Source: Alphaproteobacteria bacterium
Lineage (GTDB): Bacteria > Pseudomonadota > Alphaproteobacteria > UBA6615
Assembly: GCA_013003285.1 (NCBI GenBank)
Contig: JABDJY010000390.1
Coordinates: forward strand, 1 to 16,907
Reading direction: 5' to 3'
DNA: 16,907 nucleotides
The translations under genes and the position numbers were made by a program. The notes beneath the pieces are model-generated. The model saw only the letters and a program-made list of their open reading frames with translations. It did no database searches and was not told where the DNA came from. Positions 1 through 7,431 of this stretch are shown piece after piece (position 1 is the first letter of the stretch; each line of letters begins with the position of its first letter).

Positions 1-2
1 CA

Positions 3-554
3 GAGACCCCGATCGACCCTCAGGCGGTTCATCCCAGCGGCGATTCTCTAACGCTCGACCTGACGACACGCGACATCGGCGTTCCGGCGAGCCTCATTAA
101 CGGCAGTGCGCTAGAGGTCCTCGGCCCGGCGGTCGAAGCGTTCTCGACCGAGATACAGATCAAAGGCGCACTCGATACGCGCTCAGCCGACGTAGAGGCC
201 CTGACCGCCTGGCGCGACGGCGGCGGCACGGTCGAGGTTGCCTCGATCGAGTTACAATGGAATACGCTTCGGATCACCGCCAATGGCACATTGGCGCTCG
301 ACGGCGAACTGCAACCGGTCGGCTCCTTCGCAACGCGCATCGCCGGTCTCGAAGATTTCATCACCGCCATGGAAGAAGGCGGCGTCCTGTCATCCAGCGA
401 CGCCTCAATCGCGCGGATTACCCTGGCCGTTCTAACCCGGGCGTCAGACGATGGCGGGCCGCCGCGCGCGGAAATTCCCATAACATTGCAGGACCGAATC
501 GTGCGCCTGGGACCGGTGGCGCTGATCCAGTTGCCGCCGATTGTCTGGGAATAA
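3..554 (+). CDS. DUF2125 domain-containing protein, C-terminal part
   Basis: The reading frame is open from the first bases of the window to a TAA at 552-554, so this is the last ~183 residues of a longer protein whose start lies upstream. The sequence has the alternating polar/hydrophobic beta-strand texture of DUF2125 proteins: a GTLALDGELQPVG stretch, then a helical IAGLEDFITAMEEGG segment, and a terminal strand reading LGPVALIQLPPIVW. DUF2125 proteins are conserved in alphaproteobacteria, are usually exported or envelope-associated, and have no firmly known function. The gene converges on tyrA with only 13 bp between stop codons. Convergence with a tyrA/hisC cluster is common in Rhodospirillales, which supports the family call. 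An internal ATG at 291 is not the true start, because homologous-looking sequence continues upstream of it. Confidence 0.8.
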   Translation, partial: ETPIDPQAVHPSGDSLTLDLTTRDIGVPASLINGSALEVLGPAVEAFSTEIQIKGALDTRSADVEALTAWRDGGGTVEVASIELQWNTLRITANGTLALDGELQPVGSFATRIAGLEDFITAMEEGGVLSSSDASIARITLAVLTRASDDGGPPRAEIPITLQDRIVRLGPVALIQLPPIVWE

Positions 555-567
555 ACGTCGCGGGTGG

Positions 568-1533
568 TTACTCGTCAGCTTCGTCGTCGCCATTTTCAGT
601 ATACTGAAACCGGCCGGCCTGACCGGCTTCGACAACGCCGCGGCGAATGGCGCGGGTGCGGGTGAAGAGATCCTCGAGCTGGTCGCCATCTTCCCAGCGG
701 ATCGCACGCTGCAATGCGGTTAGGTCCTCGGTGAAGCGGCCGAGCATTTCCAGCACCGCTTCTTTGTTGCTCAGGAATACATCGCGCCACATCACCGGGT
801 TGGATCCGGCGATGCGGGTAAAATCACGAAACCCGCCGGCGGAGTATTTGATGACCTCGGCGGTGGTGACAACATCGTCGACCTCGCGCTCGGCCTTGAG
901 CTGCCCCTCCAGATCGGCCGCCGTGGCAACGATCGTGTAGGCGATTAAATGGGGCAGATGACTGGTGATCGCCAGCACCCGATCATGGTGAGAAGCCTCC
1001 ATGATCTCGACGTCGCTGCCGACCCGCCGCCACATCTCGGCGACCCGCGCTACAGCCGTCTCATCGGTCCCTTTATCCGGCGTAAGAATGGCCCAACGGT
1101 CACGGAACAGCTCGGCGAAGCCCGACTCTGGACCGGAATGTTCGGTGCCCGCGACCGGATGGCCCGGCACCAAATGCGTACCAGCCGGCAGCGCCGGCTT
1201 GACCGCGCGGATGACTTCTTCTTTGACCGAGCCCACATCGGTGACGATTGCGCCGGCCGCCAGATGCGGGGCCATTTCCTTGGCGATCGCGCCATAAACG
1301 CCAACCGGGATCGCCAAAACTATCAGTTCAGCGTCGGCGACGGCCGCGCCCAGAGTAGCGTGGACGCTGTCGGCCACGCCCAACTTCTCAGCGGTCGCGA
1401 GGGCGGTTGCGTCGGCATCATGGACGGCGACATGGCTTGCCAGGCCACCTTCCTTCAGCGCGCGGGCCAGCGAAGAACCAATAAGGCCGATGCCGACGAT
1501 CGCCACGCGTTTGAATAGCGGGGTATCAGTCAT
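568..1533 (-). CDS. tyrA: Prephenate/arogenate dehydrogenase (TyrA family)
   Basis: This 321-residue protein would oxidatively decarboxylate prephenate (or arogenate) with NAD(P)+ on the way to tyrosine, in the cytoplasm. The N-terminus (about residues 8-26) is a Rossmann dinucleotide-binding motif, VAIVGIGLIGSSLARAL. Further on are the family blocks VTDVGSVKEEV, GHPVAGTEHSGPESGFAELF and ITSHLPHLIAYT, the last holding a conserved active-site-region histidine. Length fits the family, and no ACT domain is fused to it. The ATG at 1533 overlaps the end of hisC by 8 nt, so the two genes are translationally coupled in one operon. Prephenate versus arogenate preference cannot be told from sequence alone. 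Confidence 0.93.
   Translation of the reverse strand: MTDTPLFKRVAIVGIGLIGSSLARALKEGGLASHVAVHDADATALATAEKLGVADSVHATLGAAVADAELIVLAIPVGVYGAIAKEMAPHLAAGAIVTDVGSVKEEVIRAVKPALPAGTHLVPGHPVAGTEHSGPESGFAELFRDRWAILTPDKGTDETAVARVAEMWRRVGSDVEIMEASHHDRVLAITSHLPHLIAYTIVATAADLEGQLKAEREVDDVVTTAEVIKYSAGGFRDFTRIAGSNPVMWRDVFLSNKEAVLEMLGRFTEDLTALQRAIRWEDGDQLEDLFTRTRAIRRGVVEAGQAGRFQYTENGDDEADE
594..609. repeat. Perfect 16-bp palindrome near the 3' end of tyrA
   Basis: TTTCAGTATACTGAAA reads identically on both strands. It lies inside the last codons of tyrA, close to the convergent DUF2125 gene end. It could form a cruciform or bind a dimeric protein, or it may simply reflect the codons there. No T-tract follows on either strand, so it is not a standard terminator. 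Confidence 0.6.
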
Positions 1534-2629
1534 TTTTTTCGAGAAACTCTTTCAGCGTATCGCGCACGATGGTCATTTCCGCGCGCGTGCCGATCGACAT
1601 GCGCACCCAGTCGGGCAGGCCGTAGCCACCAACGCGGCGGGTGACGATGCCCCGATCGAACAAATATTGGTACGCCGCCGCGGCGTTCTTCGGCGTCTCG
1701 GGGTCGAAGTGGATAATCACGAAGTTGGCGACCGACGGATTAACCGTCAGCCCCATGGCCTCCACCTCGCCGGTAAACCAGGGCATAACTTCCGCGTTGT
1801 GACGGCGTGCGGTTTCGGTGTGCGTCCGATCCTCGAGCGCCGCAATGGCGCCGGCAATGGCCGGTGCGTTGACATTGAAAGGTGGCCGGATGCGGTCGAG
1901 GATATCGATGATCTCGCTAGGACCGTAAGCCCAGCCGACGCGCAGGCTCGCCAGCGCATATATCTTCGAAAAGGTTCGGGTCATCACAACATTGTCGTGG
2001 GCCCGAGCCAACTCGATACCGGGCTCATAGTCGGCGTGGGTGACATATTCCGCGTAGGCCGCATCGATCACCAACACCACGTCGCCAGGCAGGCCGGCAT
2101 GCAGGCGCGCCAGTTCGGCGCGGCTGACAAACGTGCCCGTCGGATTGTTGGGGTTGGCGAGAAACAGAATACGGGTGCGCTCGCCGACCTTATCGAGCAG
2201 CGCGTCAACGTCGGTGGTTAAATCGACCTCTGGCGCGGCGACGGGCATCGCTCCGACCGCATGGGCGGCTATCGGATACATCTGGAACCCATGGGCACTA
2301 TAGAGGACTTCGTCGCCGACTCCTGCGTAGGCGAGCGCCAGCAAATCAATAATCTGGTCCGATCCGGTGCCGCAGATGACCCGTTCCGGCTCCAGATCGT
2401 AATGGGCCGCCAGGGCGTGACGTAAGGATCGGGCATCGATTTCCGGGTAGCGGCGTAGATCTGTGGCGGCATCGATGAAGGCCTGTTGCGCAGCCGCGCT
2501 CGCCCCGAACGCGCTTTCGTTCGAGCTGATATTGATGAGTTGTCCGCCGCCCGGCTTCGCTTCGCTGCCGGCATAGGGGGTTACACGCAATACGCCTTCT
2601 TTGGCCTGTGGTCGCGCCACGCTTGTCAT
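1526..2629 (-). CDS. hisC: Histidinol-phosphate/aromatic aminotransferase (HisC family)
   Basis: A 367-residue fold-type I PLP-dependent aminotransferase. Visible family marks are the substrate-side NISSNESAFG (about 33-43), LANPNNPTG (157-165), IDAAYAEY (188-195), the PLP-binding lysine in TFSKIYALASLR (K222) and the phosphate-binding arginine R230. HisC enzymes convert imidazole-acetol phosphate to histidinol phosphate. Many members also transaminate aromatic keto acids. The gene sits between chorismate mutase and tyrA, with a 24-bp gap upstream and an 8-bp overlap downstream. That position suggests its main job here may be the tyrosine/phenylalanine transamination, with histidine synthesis as a second or alternative role. 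The ATG at 2629 gives a normal family length. Confidence 0.93.
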   Translation of the reverse strand: MTSVARPQAKEGVLRVTPYAGSEAKPGGGQLINISSNESAFGASAAAQQAFIDAATDLRRYPEIDARSLRHALAAHYDLEPERVICGTGSDQIIDLLALAYAGVGDEVLYSAHGFQMYPIAAHAVGAMPVAAPEVDLTTDVDALLDKVGERTRILFLANPNNPTGTFVSRAELARLHAGLPGDVVLVIDAAYAEYVTHADYEPGIELARAHDNVVMTRTFSKIYALASLRVGWAYGPSEIIDILDRIRPPFNVNAPAIAGAIAALEDRTHTETARRHNAEVMPWFTGEVEAMGLTVNPSVANFVIIHFDPETPKNAAAAYQYLFDRGIVTRRVGGYGLPDWVRMSIGTRAEMTIVRDTLKEFLEKND

Positions 2630-2653
2630 GCTCCTTATTCCGCCGCCGGGGGG

Positions 2654-3508
2654 TCAGGCGGTAACCGGGACCGGCGCCGCATAAGCGCCGACCCGTCCCA
2701 CCGCCGCGGCAGGCAGAGCCAATCGCACATTCGCCAGCCGCTGATCGTCCAGCACCACATGCCCTGCCACATCGGCCAAGTGCAATTGGATTCCGGGTCG
2801 GCCCGGATCGTCATACGAAACCAAGTGCGCCGGATCAAACCCGTTTTCGGTCAGGACCGAGCGAATACGGTCGCGGCTGAACGGTTGATCACATTCCAAT
2901 ACAATCAGGCTGCGGTCATCGCCCGAGGGCTCCGTCCCGCCCTTGGCAACAATGAATGCGCTAACCTCCGCTACCTCACCGGCAAGGAGGAACGGAACGC
3001 CAGCCACCACCTGTACTGCCGCATCACCGATGCCGCCTTGGACCTGTGGCCACCACGGCGATGTATCGTCCTGGCGCGGGACCGGCACCAACCCCACCGA
3101 GGCCTCGCCGCTGGTAACCGACGTGATGACCTGCGCCGAGGTCGATACGGGCAAAAGCGCAGCACCAGCCCCGAAGCGTCCGCGCGCCAGCCGGTCGCCC
3201 GTGACGGCATCGCCCACAGGGCAGTAAGCCACGGTCAACCCGCCTTGAATGAGCGTGGAGGCGCCGATGACTTCACGCCAAATCCGCACCAGAGCAAGCG
3301 CCGGCAGGTTATCGTCATTGCGCGCCAGCAGACGCCGTAACAGAGCGGCTTCGCGCGACGGGCGGAAAACCGCCGCCTGGGCGGTGTTCTTCAACGCCCC
3401 GATATCGCCAACCAACGCGGCCCGCCGCATCAATAGATCATGCAGCGCGTCATCGACGGTATCGATCTCGCGGCGAAGCGCATCGAGGCTGGGGGGCGCG
3501 TCGTTCAT
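2654..3508 (-). CDS. Chorismate mutase (AroQ) fused to a degenerate prephenate-dehydratase-like region
   Basis: From the ATG at 3508 the protein has 284 residues. A GTG at 3538 would add ten, but it overlaps the likely promoter -10. Residues ~5-85 form an AroQ chorismate mutase: LDALRREIDTVDDALHDLLMRR, then FRPSREAALLRRLL and LVRIWREVIGAS, with the expected Arg/Lys/Glu positions. The remaining ~190 residues loosely follow a bifunctional P-protein. LTVAYCP resembles the start of a prephenate dehydratase lobe, VITSVTSGEASVGLVPV resembles the segment that normally ends in PIENS, and SLIVLECDQPFSRDRIRSVL resembles the start of an ACT domain. The catalytic TRF motif and the PIENS asparagine/serine are not visible. 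It should therefore supply prephenate, while dehydratase activity is doubtful. It is the first gene of the CM-hisC-tyrA operon. Confidence 0.8.
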   Translation of the reverse strand: MNDAPPSLDALRREIDTVDDALHDLLMRRAALVGDIGALKNTAQAAVFRPSREAALLRRLLARNDDNLPALALVRIWREVIGASTLIQGGLTVAYCPVGDAVTGDRLARGRFGAGAALLPVSTSAQVITSVTSGEASVGLVPVPRQDDTSPWWPQVQGGIGDAAVQVVAGVPFLLAGEVAEVSAFIVAKGGTEPSGDDRSLIVLECDQPFSRDRIRSVLTENGFDPAHLVSYDDPGRPGIQLHLADVAGHVVLDDQRLANVRLALPAAAVGRVGAYAAPVPVTA

Positions 3509-3538
3509 CTTTCGTTTCTTCCCGGGAAAGGCGGCCAC

Positions 3539-3567
3539 TTTGTAGTGCGAAGGCGGCGTTTTGGCAA
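3539..3567 (-). promoter_or_regulatory. Candidate sigma-70 promoter of the chorismate mutase-hisC-tyrA operon
   Basis: On the minus strand TTGCCA (5 of 6 to TTGACA) is followed after 17 nt by TACAAA (4 of 6 to TATAAT). Transcription would begin near 3532, about 24 nt before the ATG at 3508. This is why I prefer that start over the GTG at 3538. The -35 lies only 8 bp from the -35 of the divergent metX promoter. Confidence 0.5.
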
Positions 3568-3575
3568 AGAAAACG

Positions 3576-3605
3576 TTGACACCCGCGCGCCTGCCAACCT
3601 AGCTA
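3576..3605 (+). promoter_or_regulatory. Candidate promoter of metX-metW
   Basis: A perfect TTGACA at 3576-3581 is followed after 18 nt by TAGCTA, a weak -10. The leader to the metX ATG at 3663 would be about 50 nt. I looked for the SAM-II riboswitch common before alphaproteobacterial metX/metA genes. I did not recognise its conserved GCUAAA end or its pseudoknot pairing, so regulation through SAM is not supported here. Confidence 0.4.
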
Positions 3606-3662
3606 TGCCATCGGCTCCACTAGCCTATATCACTGTAAACAACCGGCGAACCGCGCAATCCC

Positions 3663-4871
3663 ATGTCTGTCGTTTCCAATTCTGGCACCCCAATATCGGG
3701 TTCGATCGCCGTCCAACCGGCGGTCACCGACCTGCCCGGCCACACGATCGTGCTGGGCGAGATGGAGCCGCTGGAGTTGGCCTCGGGCCAGCGGCTCGGC
3801 CCTTTCACCGTCGCCTACCAGACCTATGGCAGCCTAAACGACGACCGTTCCAATGCGATCCTGCTGTGCCACGCGCTGACCGGTGATCAGTATGCCGCCG
3901 ATACACACCCCATCACCGGCAAGCCGGGTTGGTGGGAGACCGTCATCGGATCCGGGTTACCGATCGATATCGACCGCTATTTCGTCATCTGCATCAATGT
4001 GCTGGGCGGCTGCATGGGCACCGCCGGACCGAAGGACATCAACCCCGAAACCGGCAAACGGTTCGGGCTGGACTTCCCGATTATCACCATCACGGACATG
4101 GTCGCGGCGCAGAAGCTGGTGATCGACCATCTCGGCATCGACAAACTGTTCTGCGTGACCGGCGGTTCCATGGGCGCCATGCAGGTATTGGAGTGGGCGG
4201 CGCGGTATCCGGAACGGGTGTTCTGCGCCATCCCGATTGCCGGCGCGGCGCGCCATTAGGCGCAGAACATCGCCTTACACGAGGTCGGCCGCCAGGCGAT
4301 CATGGCCGACCCCAACTGGCATGGCGGTAATTATTACGAAGCGGACGATCATCCCCACCGCGGTCTTGCCGTGGCGCGCATGGCGGCGCACATCACCTAT
4401 TTGTCGGATTCCGCGCTGCACCGGAAATTCGGCCGGGAATTACAGGATCGCACCGATGTCAGTTACGGCTTCGATGCCGATTTTCAGATCGAGAGCTATT
4501 TGCGCCACCAAGGCAGCACCTTCGTCGAGCGCTTCGATGCCAATTCATATCTCTACATCACCCGCGCGATGGATTATTTCGACATGGCGGCCGAGCATGA
4601 TGGCGCCCTGGCACACGCCTTTGGCGAGACGGATGTCCGTTTTTGCCTGATCAGCTTTACCTCGGACTGGTTGTTCCCGACAGCTGAATCACGCCAAATT
4701 GTCCACGCGCTCAACGCCGTTGCCGCCTCGGTCAGTTTCGTGGAAATCGAGACCGACGCCGGCCATGACGCATTCCTGCTCGACGAGCCGGAATTCTTCC
4801 GCATTCTCTCCGGTTTTCTGGCCGGCGCCGCCGAGTTGCGTGGCCTGAACGGCGATACGGCAACGTCATGA
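3663..4871 (+). pseudogene. metX: Homoserine O-acetyltransferase MetX interrupted by an in-frame amber codon
   Basis: MetX acetylates homoserine with acetyl-CoA for methionine synthesis. The frame runs from ATG 3663 to TGA 4869-4871 as 401 sense codons plus one internal TAG at 4257-4259 (codon 199). Both halves are in the same frame and match one alpha/beta-hydrolase-fold MetX. The first half has LLCHALTGDQYA, NVLGGCMGTAGP and the nucleophile in GGSMGAMQ (S169). The second half has ALHEVGRQAIMADPNW, SDWLFP (D335) and DAGHDAFLL (H368). Around the stop the protein reads AGAARH-stop-AQNIA, where MetX proteins have ARHSAQNIA, so a single TCG-to-TAG change explains it. The truncated product would lack the catalytic Asp and His. 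No frameshift and no other lesion is visible, so the change is very recent or a sequencing error. metW starts at ATGA overlapping the metX stop. Confidence 0.88.
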
Positions 4872-5539
4872 ACCGCCGACAATCGTCACCGCAAATTCAG
4901 AACCGGATCGACCTGCAACGGGTCGCCGATATGATCGAGCCCGGCAGCCGGGTTCTCGACATTGGCTGTGGCGACGGCGCGTTGCTCGACTATCTGGTCC
5001 ACTTCAAATCGGTCGACGGCCGCGGCATCGAGCTCAGTCAGGAAGGCGTCAACCGGTCGGTCAGTCTCGGGCTGGCGGTGGTGCAGGGCGATGCGGAAAC
5101 CGATCTGCACAACTACCCGTCAGATGCGTTCGATTATGTGATCCTGTCGCAAACGCTCCAGTCGATCTACGATGTGCGGGGCACGCTGAACGAGCTCCTG
5201 CGGATCGGCCGTCATGCGATCGTCAGTTTTCCTAATCTCGGCTACTGGCGGGTACGCTTCGACCTGCTTTTGCATGGCCGCAGCCCGATATCGGCAAAAT
5301 TGCCCTTCATCTGGTGCGATTCACCCAATATTCGATTCTTCACCCTGACCGATTTCGTCAACCTGGCCAAAGATATGGACCTGGAGATCGACCGCATCGT
5401 CAGCATCGACCATTCAGGCCGGACGACGCCGCGCGCGGCGGTCGGCCGATGGACCAACTGGCTGGCCGAAGAGGCTATTTATCAGTTGAGTCGCGGGGCG
5501 TCAGCGGGGTCCGCGGCATCGCCCCCGCCGGAACAGTAA
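4868..5539 (+). CDS. metW: Methionine biosynthesis protein MetW
   Basis: A 223-residue SAM-binding methyltransferase-like protein. Motif I reads VLDIGCGDGALL (about 29-40), followed by VDGRGIELSQEGV and FDYVILSQTLQSI, all characteristic of MetW, and by the MetW-specific HAIVSFPNLGYWRVR and KLPFIWCDSPNIRFFTL. MetW works with MetX in homoserine acetylation or its regulation in many proteobacteria, although its exact chemistry is not settled. The ATG at 4868 overlaps the metX TGA (ATGA), a classic coupled pair. The C-terminal ~20 residues are Ala/Ser/Pro-rich, and their codons overlap the end of the opposite-strand methyltransferase gene by 65 bp. Confidence 0.94.
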   Translation: MNRRQSSPQIQNRIDLQRVADMIEPGSRVLDIGCGDGALLDYLVHFKSVDGRGIELSQEGVNRSVSLGLAVVQGDAETDLHNYPSDAFDYVILSQTLQSIYDVRGTLNELLRIGRHAIVSFPNLGYWRVRFDLLLHGRSPISAKLPFIWCDSPNIRFFTLTDFVNLAKDMDLEIDRIVSIDHSGRTTPRAAVGRWTNWLAEEAIYQLSRGASAGSAASPPPEQ

Positions 5540-6242
5540 CGTAGCCGCGCCGGCGCTGGAGTTCGCCGGACGTCGTTCCGGCATAGATCTGTTTCGCCGC
5601 CTCAACCATCACGACCCCCCCCAGCACGCGAAACCAACGGGCGCCCAATTTTTCCCAGGCCGGCGCTGCCGCCAACCAAAATCGTCGGCGGGTCGGCGGC
5701 AAAAACAATGCGCGCGTGCCGCGGACCGGGGTAAACATCGATTGGCGCAGGGTTCGGTTCAACTGTTCCAGCGAATAGGGATGACCATGTCCAAACGGCG
5801 TATCGTCGGCATGGGCCCAGGTACCGCGGCGGTTCGGCGCGACGACCATCAAACGCCCCCCGTCGGCCAGCACGCGCCACGCCTCACGCAACATGCCGTT
5901 CACCTGCTCGGTATATTCCAAACCATGGACGATTAGAATTCGATCCATGGAGAGATCGGCAAACGGCAACACGCCCTCGTCGGACAGACAAACTGCATTG
6001 CGGGTACCGTCGTCGGGCACCGACCAGCCCAGGACCCCCATTCGCGCCGGCATCACCGCCGTCACGCGCATGGCTTCATCGGTAAAGGGCCGCAAATAGG
6101 GTGTGGCAAATCCGATGCCGAGCACGTTCATGCCGCTGGTATCGGTCCAATAGGCGCGGATCTGACGTCGCACCAACCGGCGCGTCACCTGACCCAGGCT
6201 CGAGGCGTAAAAATCGCGAAGATCGACAACATCCGGCCACAT
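5475..6242 (-). CDS. Class I SAM-dependent methyltransferase, substrate unknown
   Basis: A 255-residue protein of the methyltransferase domain family often found singly in alphaproteobacteria. The glycine-rich SAM loop is degenerate, reading NVLGIGFATPYL (about 39-50). Later signature parts are clear: LSMDRILIVHGLEYTEQ (the post-II/motif IV region), MLREAWRVLADGGRLMVVAPNRRG (the typical strand-helix of class I enzymes), then HPYSLEQLNRTLRQ. The last ~50 residues are basic and have no motif I know. It is convergent with metW, and the two coding ends overlap by 65 bp. The ATG at 6242 is 106 bp from the divergent GST gene. The family is clear. The substrate is not. Confidence 0.85.
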   Translation of the reverse strand: MWPDVVDLRDFYASSLGQVTRRLVRRQIRAYWTDTSGMNVLGIGFATPYLRPFTDEAMRVTAVMPARMGVLGWSVPDDGTRNAVCLSDEGVLPFADLSMDRILIVHGLEYTEQVNGMLREAWRVLADGGRLMVVAPNRRGTWAHADDTPFGHGHPYSLEQLNRTLRQSMFTPVRGTRALFLPPTRRRFWLAAAPAWEKLGARWFRVLGGVVMVEAAKQIYAGTTSGELQRRRGYVTVPAGAMPRTPLTPRDSTDK

Positions 6243-6283
6243 GGCTCTACTTTACCACAAGCGGTCTTAACAAAGGCGCAGCG

Positions 6284-6312
6284 ATGACGGATCGCCACAG
6301 GTTGCCTATAAT
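6284..6312 (+). promoter_or_regulatory. Candidate promoter of the GST-cupin genes
   Basis: A perfect -10, TATAAT at 6307-6312, sits 17 nt after ATGACG at 6284-6289 (4 of 6 to TTGACA). Transcription would start near 6320, about 30 nt before the GST start codon. Confidence 0.5.
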
Positions 6313-6348
6313 CCCCACTGGCTGCCAACGATCCAAGCGACCCCGGGA

Positions 6349-6963
6349 ATGCCCATGACCATGAAACTTTATTACTCCGTACCCTCGCCCTATGCGCGCA
6401 AGGCCCGCATCGTGCTGATCGAAGCGCGCCTTGAAGGCCGGGTCGAGACCGAAGCCCTCGACCCCTGGTCCGATCCAGCGGGTTACCGCGACCACAACCC
6501 GCTGGGCAAAGTGCCGGCGCTGACCCGCGACGACGGCCCCGCCCTGTTCCAATCCAACGCAGTGTGCGAGTTCCTGAACGCCGAAGGCGATGGACAACTC
6601 TACCCCGCCAACGGTCCGGATCGGTGGACGGCGCTGCGCCAACTGGCCCTGGCCGATGGTATCCTCGACGCCTCGGTCACGGTTCGCATGGAACTGACCT
6701 TCCACGAGCCCGGCGATATCTCTCAAAAGCTGGTCGAACGGCAAGAACTGTCTGTGGCCCAGGCCATCGATGCGCTGGAAGGCGAAGCCGAAACGCTCGA
6801 CGGTCCGATCACTATCGGGCAAATCGCCGTCGCCAGTGCGCTGAGTTACCGCGATTTCCGATTTGCCGACGTGGATTGGCGGACCGGTCACCCCAAATTA
6901 GCGGCTTGGTTCGAAACCTTCGCCACCCGCCCCTCAATGACGGCCACCGATCCTGCGTTATAA
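6349..6963 (+). CDS. Glutathione S-transferase family protein
   Basis: A 204-residue protein with the two-domain GST plan. The N-terminal thioredoxin-like domain starts KLYYSVPSPYARKARIVL, where the S-P-Y-A-R-K stretch occupies the catalytic serine/cysteine position. It continues through NPLGKVPALTRDDG with the cis-proline of VPAL, and FQSNAVCEFL, the glutathione gamma-glutamyl contact loop. The C-terminal helical domain ends with HPKLAAWFETFATRPSM, the usual GST ending. Substrate is not predictable. Three candidate ATGs lie within 13 nt (6349, 6355, 6361) and none has a strong ribosome site. The cupin gene follows after 12 bp, so the two are probably co-transcribed. Confidence 0.9.
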   Translation: MPMTMKLYYSVPSPYARKARIVLIEARLEGRVETEALDPWSDPAGYRDHNPLGKVPALTRDDGPALFQSNAVCEFLNAEGDGQLYPANGPDRWTALRQLALADGILDASVTVRMELTFHEPGDISQKLVERQELSVAQAIDALEGEAETLDGPITIGQIAVASALSYRDFRFADVDWRTGHPKLAAWFETFATRPSMTATDPAL

Positions 6964-6975
6964 TCCGGCAACGTC

Positions 6976-7416
6976 ATGACTTCCCTCACGGCCGCCCAGA
7001 TCATCGACACATTGGCGATGCAACCCCATCCCGAAGGCGGTCACTTCGTCGAAACTTTCCGTGACACCAACCAGAGTGACGGGAACGACCGCAGCCCGTG
7101 TACAGCGATTTATTATCTGCTGCAGGCGGGCGAAGTTTCGGCGTGGCACCGGGTGACCGACGCCAGCGAAATTTGGCATTGGTACGCGGGCGCCCCCTTG
7201 GCGCTGCGCACATCGCCGGACGGAGAACAAGCGGGGGAAGTTCGGCTCGGCCCCGACCTGCCCGCCGGCGAACGGCCACAAGCGGTGGTCGAAGCGGGCC
7301 ATTGGCAATCGGCCGAACCGCTCGGCGCGTGGACTCTGGTCGGCTGCACCGTGGCGCCGGGATTCGAGTTCGCAAGTTTTGAGATAGCGCCAGCCGACTG
7401 GCAGCCCGGCAAGTAG
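6976..7416 (+). CDS. DUF985 cupin-fold protein
   Basis: A 146-residue small cupin. The family signature is visible in order: HPEGGHFVETFRD (about 18-30), TAIYYLLQAGEVSAWHRV (43-60), EIWHWYAGAPLALR (65-78), and the closing LVGCTVAPGFEFASFEI strands. DUF985 members are single-domain beta-barrels that may bind a metal or a small ligand, and their role is unknown. It ends in TAG, one of several genuine amber terminators in this window. It lies 12 bp behind the GST gene on the same strand, and its stop is 15 bp from the convergent LysE-family gene. Confidence 0.9.
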   Translation: MTSLTAAQIIDTLAMQPHPEGGHFVETFRDTNQSDGNDRSPCTAIYYLLQAGEVSAWHRVTDASEIWHWYAGAPLALRTSPDGEQAGEVRLGPDLPAGERPQAVVEAGHWQSAEPLGAWTLVGCTVAPGFEFASFEIAPADWQPGK

Positions 7417-7431
7417 CTAAACTTCGTCCGG

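Noticed and set aside
3606..3662. SAM-II riboswitch before metX
   Set aside because: Expected in many alphaproteobacteria, but the conserved GCUAAA end and the matching pseudoknot segments are not visible, and the leader is short.
4302..4871. Independent gene starting at the ATG 4302
   Set aside because: It is the second half of metX in the same frame. The matching sequence begins immediately after the amber codon at 4257.
3663..4871. UAG recoded as an amino acid genome-wide
   Set aside because: TAG terminates sdhA, sdhB, the cupin and the exporter at the expected family lengths.
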